NCBI RefSeq assembly: GCF_021107415.1
Contig: NZ_JAIOSW010000084.1
Location: 1 to 5,370, forward strand
Direction: 5' to 3'
DNA length: 5,370 nt
Source: Desulfobacula sp.
GTDB taxonomy: Bacteria; Desulfobacterota; Desulfobacteria; Desulfobacterales; Desulfobacteraceae
In this document: positions 1 to 5,370 of the stretch, piece after piece
How positions within the stretch are numbered: position 1 is the first letter of the stretch
How the letters are laid out: the number at the start of each line of letters is the position of its first letter
Program-made: the position numbers and the translations under genes
The notes under the pieces: generated by a model
What the model was told of the DNA's origin: nothing
Databases searched by the model: none
Seen by the model: the letters and a program-made list of their open reading frames with translations, nothing else

Positions 1-204
1 AAGGGCTATGACAGTGCCGGTAAACAGGTGCTTAAAAATTGGACCCAGAACGGACAACGCACGGAAATGCTGGCAGAAGGCATATACACAATCAAGGTCA
101 CCAACATAAAGGATACAAAGCAGGTTGTAAAGTTTGAGAATGTCAAAATCATTATAGGTCAGCCTCAAACTATTACTGCAGATTTTCCCGTGGCAGCTCA
201 GTAG
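1..204 (+). CDS. C-terminal end of an unidentified protein (5' end outside window)
   Basis: Frame 1 is open from the first base to a TAG at 202-204, giving 67 residues of a protein whose start lies upstream. The stretch alternates short hydrophobic and polar segments, with a turn-like LAEGIYTIKV segment followed by VVKFENVKIIIG and ending TADFPVAAQ. This is typical of a small beta-sandwich domain, like the last module of secreted or periplasmic proteins in which a 'GTYTVKV'-type strand recurs. Some VWA-domain or carboxypeptidase-regulatory-like proteins end this way, but no diagnostic motif is visible, so I do not assign a family. The reading frame is supported by sensible composition and by the clean stop before an AT-richer intergenic gap. 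Its GC content resembles the DUF3592 gene downstream. Confidence 0.7.
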   Translation, partial: KGYDSAGKQVLKNWTQNGQRTEMLAEGIYTIKVTNIKDTKQVVKFENVKIIIGQPQTITADFPVAAQ

Positions 205-249
205 TCATACGACATACCGGTGATATTGGGAAGATTTAAGATTGTGTTA

Positions 250-278
250 CAGATAAAGCGTTAACTTAGCTTTATTTG
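250..278 (+). terminator. Intergenic hairpin, possible weak terminator
   Basis: ATAAAGC (253-259) is followed by a 9-base loop and its exact reverse complement GCTTTAT (269-275). The stem extends outward through a G-U pair, an A-U pair and a C-G pair to about 10 bp (250-259 with 269-278). It lies 46 bases after the TAG of the upstream gene and ends about 30 bases before the ATG at 309, a plausible place for a transcript end or an mRNA-stabilising structure. There is no clear run of T after the stem (TTTGCTGATT with the stem's own Ts), and the stem is AT-rich, so an efficient Rho-independent terminator is not supported. Confidence 0.35.
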
Positions 279-296
279 CTGATTATGGATAAAAAA

Positions 297-300
297 GGAG
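297..300 (+). promoter_or_regulatory. Shine-Dalgarno site setting the DUF3592 gene start at 309
   Basis: GGAG at 297-300, preceded by a run of A (AAAAAAGGAG at 291-300), sits 8 bases before ATG 309. This is near-ideal spacing. The same frame is open further upstream from TTG 276 and ATG 285, but those starts lack a comparable site and would place the Shine-Dalgarno inside the coding region. Confidence 0.75.
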
Positions 301-308
301 TATTGAAA

Positions 309-806
309 ATGGCGAGAGAAGATGCGGTTCCAAAAAGTAAAAAGAGTAGTCCGGTTACCATGGTTGTGGTGCTTTTGGTGTTTGGGCTGATTATTGGTGG
401 TGTCGGCCTTTACAGATATAATTTGGGAAAGAAGAGCGCCGCCTGGCCTGCTGTCAAGGGCAAGATGACCTATGCAAGAGCAGTGCCTACGACAGTAAAT
501 AAGAAACAGGAATATCGATTGTCTGTAAAATACAGATATACTGTTGATGGAAAATTCTACATAGGCGAACGCGTTACAGCTTCTGACAATTACCAGAAAA
601 CCCGGAGCAGCGCCAACGATGTCCTCAAAAAGTATCCTGTTGGTGGAGAAGTCTCTGTTTATTATAATCCAGCCAACCCTGGGTCATCAGTCCTTAAGAC
701 CGGGGTAAATAAAAATGTTTCCCTGCCATTAGGGATAGCGGCAATTTGTTTTCTGTTAGCTGTGGCGATAATCGTATCTGAATTAAAGAAAAAAAGATTA
801 AAATGA
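309..806 (+). CDS. DUF3592-type two-helix membrane protein
   Basis: This encodes a 165-residue protein of unknown biochemical role. The N-terminus is charged and lysine-rich (residues 1-12), then comes a hydrophobic helix at about 16-34, a soluble central domain at about 43-135, a second hydrophobic helix at about 138-157 and a basic tail ELKKKRLK. The central domain shows the DUF3592 pattern. It has a W-x2-V-x-G opening (W46, V49, G51), a YRLSVKYRYTVDGKFYIG strand pair (69-86), and KKYPVGGEVSVYYNPANP (107-124) followed by a short strand ending in VL. By the positive-inside rule both termini are probably cytoplasmic and the central domain extracytoplasmic; this is an inference. ATG 309 is chosen over TTG 276 and ATG 285 because of the GGAG site at 297-300. 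Base composition is about 50% GC in the line counted (421-480), much higher than the two genes that follow. Members of this family are usually stand-alone envelope proteins, and the context gives no further clue. Confidence 0.82.
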   Translation: MAREDAVPKSKKSSPVTMVVVLLVFGLIIGGVGLYRYNLGKKSAAWPAVKGKMTYARAVPTTVNKKQEYRLSVKYRYTVDGKFYIGERVTASDNYQKTRSSANDVLKKYPVGGEVSVYYNPANPGSSVLKTGVNKNVSLPLGIAAICFLLAVAIIVSELKKKRLK

Positions 807-815
807 TTTGAAAAT

Positions 816-1127
816 ATGTATGTCATTTTTAAAGTACCTCCTTTTCATAAAAATATTGCCAGAGCAATTCAAAAAGCACCCAAGTTCTATTTCTATGATA
901 CTGGCCAGGTCATTGGTGATTCAGGTATTAAGTTAGAAAACACTGTTGCCTGTGCTCTGCAAAAAGAAATCCATTTTCGGGAAGATTGTTTTGGAGAGAC
1001 AAGGAAATTCTATTATTTAAAAAATAAAGATAAAAAAGAGATCGATTTTTGTATTACAACGGATGATATTCCTTTATTAGATGATTTTTTGTGCTTTAAT
1101 CAAAAAAAGAAAGCCCTTGTGGAATGA
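816..1127 (+). pseudogene. Internal remnant of a DUF4143-type AAA ATPase
   Basis: The open frame encodes 103 residues, of which about the first 88 match the DUF4143 part of the bacterial/archaeal AAA+ ATPases with a C-terminal nuclease-like domain. Features seen: VIFKVPPFHKNIARAI (3-18), KFYFYDTGQV (23-32), LEN (40-42) with a helix, KEIHF, YYLKNKDKKEIDF (66-78). Intact relatives are usually about 370-420 residues. The whole N-terminal AAA module (Walker A and B) is missing, and so is the C-terminal part after EIDF, including the usual E-V-K motif. From about 1080 the sequence (DDFLCFNQKKKALVE) no longer looks like the family, so both ends are lost. The family-like frame seems to run back to 807 (codons for F, E, N) directly behind the TGA of the DUF3592 gene and in the same frame. 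No Shine-Dalgarno is evident before ATG 816. It is AT-rich (about 32% GC over 841-1080). Whether the fragment is translated is unknown; it cannot be a working ATPase. Confidence 0.75.
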
Positions 1128-1131
1128 AGTT

Positions 1132-1905
1132 ATGAAAAAATATTACTACTTGATTCATATTCAATACCTGGGTTACCGATACCATGGCTGGCTTAAACAG
1201 CCTGGGTTGAAAACCATTGAATTCATGATCAAAAAAACAGCTCGATTCATTCTAGGCCATACGAACTTTAAAATTTTAGGAACCAGCCGGACAGATGCAA
1301 AAGTATCTGCCAATCATTCTGCATTTGAACTTTTTGTCAATGATCCGTTAAATATCAATCAATTGTTCAGGGATTTTAATCAAAATTTACCCAATGATAT
1401 CAAAGTGATAAAGATTGAGGAAAAGGACAAATTCTTTAATATTATTAATGCCCCGAGAATCAAAGAGTATATTTATCTGTTTTCTTTTGGAGAAAAGTGT
1501 CACCCCTTTAGTGCACCCCTTATCAGTTCATTTCAAGATGATCTTGATCTTGATTTGATGAAACAGGGCGCTTTATTATTTAAAGGAAAACATAATTTTA
1601 TAAAATATTGCACAAAACCAAAATCGGGGATAATATCTGAAAGAGAAATATTGGTCAGCAAAATTAAGGAGAATACTATTTTTAAAGCCAATTTTTTTCC
1701 GGCAAAAAGCTATGCTTACCACATTCATTCAAAAGGATTCATGCGGTATCAAGTGCGGTTGATCATGGGGCAGCTGCTGAGTCTTGGAAGAGGCGAAACA
1801 GGGTTAAACGATATCAAAGAATCTCTTAAAGGGTGTGATAATCAGCCATTAAGACACATTGCCCCTTCCTCCGGATTGATCCTGAATAAAATTGAGTTTG
1901 ACTAA
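1132..1905 (+). CDS. TruA-like tRNA pseudouridine synthase, divergent subfamily
   Basis: This 257-residue protein is of normal TruA length (about 245-275). TruA converts uridines 38-40 of the tRNA anticodon arm to pseudouridine in the cytoplasm. Visible family elements in order: an N-terminal strand YLIHIQYLGYRYHGW (6-20), the catalytic-Asp loop SRTDAKVSA (52-60, nucleophile D55), LPNDIKV (86-92), the active-site Tyr region KEYIYLF (111-117, probably Y113 or Y115), FKGKHNFIKYC (150-160, equivalent to the usual 'GxHDFxxF'), SKGFMRYQVRLIMGQLLSLGRGE (200-222, the 'GFxxxxVRxxxGxLxxVGxG' block), and a final strand GLILNKIEFD. The catalytic loop departs from the usual GRTDAGVHA at three positions (G to S, G to K, H to S), which suggests a separate subfamily, possibly with another target site. 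I therefore do not give the symbol truA. ATG 1132 is chosen over ATG 1081 because it has a GGAA site at 1121-1124, starts at the conserved strand and avoids overlapping the preceding frame. It is AT-rich (about 33% GC over 1141-1620) and ends 26 bp before the helicase gene. Confidence 0.85.
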   Translation: MKKYYYLIHIQYLGYRYHGWLKQPGLKTIEFMIKKTARFILGHTNFKILGTSRTDAKVSANHSAFELFVNDPLNINQLFRDFNQNLPNDIKVIKIEEKDKFFNIINAPRIKEYIYLFSFGEKCHPFSAPLISSFQDDLDLDLMKQGALLFKGKHNFIKYCTKPKSGIISEREILVSKIKENTIFKANFFPAKSYAYHIHSKGFMRYQVRLIMGQLLSLGRGETGLNDIKESLKGCDNQPLRHIAPSSGLILNKIEFD

Positions 1906-1911
1906 TTATTT

Positions 1912-1917
1912 GAGGGG
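1912..1917 (+). promoter_or_regulatory. Shine-Dalgarno-like site before the large helicase gene
   Basis: GAGGGG at 1912-1917 lies 14 bases before ATG 1932, longer than the usual 5-10, with a run of eight A residues in between. An in-frame TAA at 1920-1922 rules out any start further upstream in this frame, so ATG 1932 is the first possible start. Confidence 0.5.
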
Positions 1918-1931
1918 CATAAAAAAAATCC

Positions 1932-4900
1932 ATGACACCAGAAGATACCTTTAACCCGGGCCTGGTATCTGATATTCAGGTCAGGTTTGAAAATATTCTT
2001 TCATTTGATTTTGAGGCGGTTCCCAATGGGAATACCTATCATATCGGGGCTGTTTTCAAGGATAAAACCTTTCAGAGAAAGGAGATAAAACAGTTAAAAG
2101 CCGCTCTGGCTGATCTGTCTGAATTTTCAAAAGATGCCGACTATATCCTGGGTCACAATATTATCAATCATGACCTGCCTGTTGCCGGGGATGCCTTTCC
2201 CGAGGCTGGTTTTTTAAACCTTCCTGTTATTGATACCCTTTTTTTATCCCCTCTTGCCTTTCCTGAAAATCCGTATCACAAACTGGTTAAAGACTATAAG
2301 CTGGTTAAAAACAGCAAAAATGACCCCATTGCCGATGCAAAGCTGGCCCGGGTTATTTTTGAAGATCAGATGGCGGCTCTTTGTGCTTTAAGGCGAAGAG
2401 AGCCGGGACTTAGTGCGTTTTATGCTTTTGCCTTTAAAAATATTTGTTCCGGCAATGAAAGATTTGGTTTAAAGGGAATTTTTGATCTGTTTCATTTTCT
2501 GGCCGGAAAGGTTCCGGACAGGAAAGAGGCAAAAATAATATTTCAGGACCTTTCCAGAGGGAAGGTCTGCAGGACAGGTCTTGGGGAGATCTGGGAAGAA
2601 TATTCCGGTCTTGCTGCCAAAAGACCTGTGCTGGCTTATGTTCTTTCCTGGATCATGGTCTCGGGAGGTAATTCAATCATACCGCCCTGGGTAAAGCATG
2701 AATATCCTGAAATTCCCGGTATCATCAGGAAACTTCGGTATTCGTGCAGTGATGAAGGCTGTGCGTTTTGCAGGGAGCACAATGATTCTGAAAAATTATT
2801 GAAAAAATACTTTGGATTTGAAACGTACAGGGCGCTGGCCGATGGAAGGCAGCTTCAAAAACAGATTATTGACTCAAACCTGAACGGAAGTCCTTTGCTT
2901 GGTATCCTTCCCACGGGCGGGGGAAAATCCATCTGTTACCAGGTACCTGCTCTTCACAGGCATGACCGGCTGGGAGAGCTGACCATTGTGATTTCACCGC
3001 TCAAGGCATTGATGAAGGATCAGGTGGACAATTTGAACAGGACCACCGGAACTGAAACAGCCGCAGCCATTAACGGCAGCCTCACCCTTCCGGAACGGGG
3101 GGCTGTGATGGAGAGGGTAAGGCTGGGTGATATCGGTATTTTATACCTTTCTCCGGAACAGATGCGTAATTTCAGTGTAGCCCAGCTGATCAAATCAAGG
3201 AATGTGGGGTGCTGGGTGTTTGATGAAGCCCATTGTCTTTCCAAGTGGGGGCATGATTTCAGGCCTGATTATCTCCATGTTTCCGAGTTTATTGCAGGTT
3301 ACAGCAGGAACTCAGGCAACTCTCCGCTTGTAGGGGCATTTACGGCAACAGCGAAAAAGGATGTCATAGAAGAAATTTTAAGTCATTTTACAGAAAAATT
3401 GTCCATTGACCTTGAATGTTTTATCGGGGGCGTGCAAAGGGAAAATCTTAATTTTCAGGTATGGCCGGTGACAGAGAATGAAAAATATGACGTAATTTTC
3501 AATTGCCTTAAGGAAATTTTTGCAGACCGCAAAGGCGGCGCAATTGTTTATTGTTCAAAACGGAAGAATACGGAAGATTTAAGCGGATTTTTAAATGAAA
3601 AAGGGATCTTTTGTGAGGCGTTTCATGCCGGAAGAAGTGAACCGGACAAGAAAAATATCCAGGACGATTTTGTTGAAGGAAAGATACCGGTGATCTGTGC
3701 TACAAATGCCTTTGGTATGGGGATCGACAAAAAGGATATACGACTTGTCATCCATGCAGATATTCCCGGCTCCCTTGAAAATTATCTGCAGGAGGCAGGC
3801 CGTGCCGGAAGGGATATGGAACCCTCGGACTGCATCCTTTTATACGAGCAGGAGGATATCGAGAACCAGTTCTCCTTGAATGCCTATTCAAAACTTTCCA
3901 TAAAAGATATCAAAAAAATTCTTGGGCTATTGAAAAAAAGAGGCGCTAAAACACCTGAAATTATCATTACTCCGGGTGAAATCATGCGCCTGATCGGATA
4001 CGAAGATTTTGGCGGTAATGATGCCAGAGCCAGTATTGGCGTCAGCTGGCTTGAAAGAAAGGGGTTTGTGGAACGCTCCTTTAACCAGACCCTCTTTTTT
4101 AAAGGCACACCTGCGGTCAAAAATATGGAAGAAGCTGCCAAAAAGATCGAGAAACTCAATCTTTCAAAGATCATGAGAGCTGTTTTTATCACCATTTTAA
4201 ATTTTTTATTCAATGCCGATTCCAACACGCTTTTGTCGGCAGATGAGATCTGTGTCGCCCTTGGAAAGATAAAGGATTTACCTGAAAAATATCTGGATTC
4301 CCGTCATGTCATCACCCTTTTGTCGGATATGGCAAACGCCGGCCTGATAAGGGAAGGGGTTGTCATGACAGCCTTTGTAAAGCCAAAGGGCAAAGGCAGT
4401 TCTCCAAAGAGTTTTGAATATTTTGCTGAAATTGAGAAACAGATGATTAAAATCATGGAAGAAATGGCACCGGATTCATATTTGTCCCCTGACAGGGCGG
4501 ATGTATTCAATCTCCGGCTCATGTCCCAGCGCCTGAAAGACAGTGAATTTAAAAATATCAATGCTGATACCGTGGAAAGAATTCTCAGGTCTATTGCCAA
4601 TGATAAGGGGGAAAGCCTGGGAAAAAGCATGAAGATAAGCGGCAGAAGGGGGGTAGATCAGCTCCAGGTATATGTGAAGTTTTCCTGGCAGGAGATTAAA
4701 AAAAGAATAGAATTGCGGCATCAGGCATCCCGGGTCATTCTTACGACCATTATTTCATGTCTTCCGATTAACTTAAGGAAGGGACAGGCCCAGGTTCTGG
4801 CAGAATTTTTCGTCACCGATATCATGGATGCCATGAAGACAGATGTTTTTCTTTCCGGATTCAAGGGGGATATCCGGCCTTTGATCGAAAGATCCCTTTT

Positions 4901-5370
4901 ATATCTGCACGATGTGAAAATTATCACCTTGCAGAATGGCCTTGGCGTGTTCCGGCAGGCAATGACGATTACAATGCTTCCGGGGACTAGAAAAAGGCAG
5001 TATACCAAAGGGGACTACGAGCCGTTGTCCCATCATTACGCCCAGAAGAATGTACAGGTTCATGTCATGGAAAAATTTGCAAGGCTGGGCCTGGAAAAGA
5101 TAAAGACCGCCCTTAATTTTGTAAGTGATTATTTTTCATTTTCCTATGACTCCTTTATAAGTCAATATTTTCCAGATGAAAAAGAGATCATTCAAACAGC
5201 CATGACCGCAGAAGCTTACAAAAAGATTATCCAGTCCCTTGAGAACAGCATCCAGGAAACCATTGTGGCGTCACCGCCTGAAAAAAACATGCTGGTACTT
5301 GCAGGCCCTGGTTCCGGAAAAACAAAAACCATCGTGCACAGATGTGCCTGGCTGATAAAGGCTAAATCTG
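1932..5370 (+). CDS. Exonuclease-RecQ-UvrD fusion helicase (3' end outside window)
   Basis: I translated this frame by hand; it is open for 1146 codons with no stop and runs off the window. The N-terminal domain (about 20-150) looks like a DEDD 3'-5' exonuclease: FDFEA (D26, E28), GHNIINHDLP (74-83, D81) and ADAKLA (D135). A link region holds C272, C277, C280 and H283, a possible metal site. A full RecQ-type SF2 core follows: FGFETYR (294-300) with Q309, Walker A PTGGGKS (K332), SPLKALMKDQV (355-365), DEAHCLSKWGHDFRPDY (431-447), FTATA (470-474), VYCSK (539-543), ATNAFGMGID (590-599) and QEAGRAGRD (620-628). A connector (about 640-1105) has a winged-helix-like part near 650-720 but no canonical RecQ four-Cys zinc module. 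At the 3' end a second Walker A, LAGPGSGKTKT (1123-1133, K1130), is followed by HRCAWLI, as in UvrD/Rep SF1A helicases. The product should unwind and trim DNA in repair or recombination; a defence role is possible but not shown. The order exonuclease then RecQ recalls eukaryotic WRN. ATG 1932 is the only upstream-limited start. GC is about 45%, unlike the preceding gene. Confidence 0.9.
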   Translation, partial: MTPEDTFNPGLVSDIQVRFENILSFDFEAVPNGNTYHIGAVFKDKTFQRKEIKQLKAALADLSEFSKDADYILGHNIINHDLPVAGDAFPEAGFLNLPVIDTLFLSPLAFPENPYHKLVKDYKLVKNSKNDPIADAKLARVIFEDQMAALCALRRREPGLSAFYAFAFKNICSGNERFGLKGIFDLFHFLAGKVPDRKEAKIIFQDLSRGKVCRTGLGEIWEEYSGLAAKRPVLAYVLSWIMVSGGNSIIPPWVKHEYPEIPGIIRKLRYSCSDEGCAFCREHNDSEKLLKKYFGFETYRALADGRQLQKQIIDSNLNGSPLLGILPTGGGKSICYQVPALHRHDRLGELTIVISPLKALMKDQVDNLNRTTGTETAAAINGSLTLPERGAVMERVRLGDIGILYLSPEQMRNFSVAQLIKSRNVGCWVFDEAHCLSKWGHDFRPDYLHVSEFIAGYSRNSGNSPLVGAFTATAKKDVIEEILSHFTEKLSIDLECFIGGVQRENLNFQVWPVTENEKYDVIFNCLKEIFADRKGGAIVYCSKRKNTEDLSGFLNEKGIFCEAFHAGRSEPDKKNIQDDFVEGKIPVICATNAFGMGIDKKDIRLVIHADIPGSLENYLQEAGRAGRDMEPSDCILLYEQEDIENQFSLNAYSKLSIKDIKKILGLLKKRGAKTPEIIITPGEIMRLIGYEDFGGNDARASIGVSWLERKGFVERSFNQTLFFKGTPAVKNMEEAAKKIEKLNLSKIMRAVFITILNFLFNADSNTLLSADEICVALGKIKDLPEKYLDSRHVITLLSDMANAGLIREGVVMTAFVKPKGKGSSPKSFEYFAEIEKQMIKIMEEMAPDSYLSPDRADVFNLRLMSQRLKDSEFKNINADTVERILRSIANDKGESLGKSMKISGRRGVDQLQVYVKFSWQEIKKRIELRHQASRVILTTIISCLPINLRKGQAQVLAEFFVTDIMDAMKTDVFLSGFKGDIRPLIERSLLYLHDVKIITLQNGLGVFRQAMTITMLPGTRKRQYTKGDYEPLSHHYAQKNVQVHVMEKFARLGLEKIKTALNFVSDYFSFSYDSFISQYFPDEKEIIQTAMTAEAYKKIIQSLENSIQETIVASPPEKNMLVLAGPGSGKTKTIVHRCAWLIKAKS
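1943..1970 (+). repeat. Inverted repeat at the 5' end of the helicase coding region
   Basis: AGATACC (1943-1949) and its exact reverse complement GGTATCT (1964-1970) flank a 14-base GC-rich loop that contains CCCGGG. A competing stem pairs ACCAG (1937-1941) with CTGGT (1962-1966). The structure spans codons 4-13, just behind the ATG, where a stem could slow initiation. A 7-bp repeat in a coding region may equally be chance. Confidence 0.3.

Noticed and set aside
276..308. A longer N-terminus of the DUF3592 protein from TTG 276 or ATG 285.
   Set aside because: The strong GGAG site at 297-300 fits ATG 309, and the added residues overlap the intergenic hairpin.
205..308. A sigma-70 promoter upstream of the DUF3592 gene.
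   Set aside because: No -35/-10 pair with good matches and 16-18 base spacing could be found; TTGTGT at 242-247 lacks a fitting -10.
1081..1131. An upstream in-frame start for the TruA-like gene at ATG 1081.
   Set aside because: It overlaps the preceding frame, has no Shine-Dalgarno, and adds 17 residues before the conserved first strand of the fold.
803..1915. A shared ATTTGA at both edges of the AT-rich island as a target-site duplication.
   Set aside because: Six bases in AT-rich sequence are expected by chance, the copies are not placed exactly at the breakpoints, and no transposase or terminal inverted repeats accompany them.
3020..5008. Several open frames of 60-114 codons on the minus strand and one on the plus strand (3697-3879) inside the helicase.
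   Set aside because: They overlap clearly conserved helicase coding sequence and show no motif or ribosome site of their own.
1932..5370. The fusion helicase as part of a named anti-phage system.
   Set aside because: No neighbouring gene in the window matches a known partner; the flanking genes are a tRNA-modifying enzyme and an ATPase remnant.

Overview
The window reads as ordinary bacterial chromosome, all genes on the + strand. Codon use, moderate GC (about 45-48% by hand count outside one AT-rich stretch) and the family mix suggest a Gram-negative anaerobe such as a sulfate-reducing member of the Desulfobacterales. That placement is an inference; no rRNA or tRNA is present to test it.

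Layout: (1) 1-204, the last 67 codons of an unidentified protein. (2) 205-308, an intergenic gap with a 10-bp hairpin and a strong Shine-Dalgarno site. (3) 309-806, a small two-helix membrane protein of the DUF3592 type. (4) 816-1127, a decayed internal piece of a DUF4143-type AAA ATPase that begins right after the stop of the previous gene. (5) 1132-1905, a divergent TruA-like tRNA pseudouridine synthase. (6) 1932 to the window end, a very large reading frame, open for 1146 codons and cut by the window edge. It joins a DEDD-type 3'-5' exonuclease domain, a possible Cys3His metal site, a complete RecQ-type SF2 helicase core, a long connector and the start of a UvrD/Rep-type SF1 helicase.

The large exonuclease-RecQ-UvrD fusion is the main item. 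It is a DNA-processing enzyme, probably for repair or recombination, with a WRN-like exonuclease plus RecQ order and a second motor added. I believe long bacterial proteins of this type already exist in databases as 'RecQ family ATP-dependent DNA helicase', so the family is probably not new, though its function seems poorly defined. The second item is an AT-rich island (about 807-1905, roughly 32-33% GC in the counted lines) holding the ATPase remnant and the TruA-like gene. It looks like acquired DNA inserted between more GC-rich resident genes. The TruA-like gene and the helicase are 26 bp apart and may be co-transcribed, but nothing shows a shared function. I see no CRISPR array, insertion sequence, tRNA or recognised multi-gene defence system.
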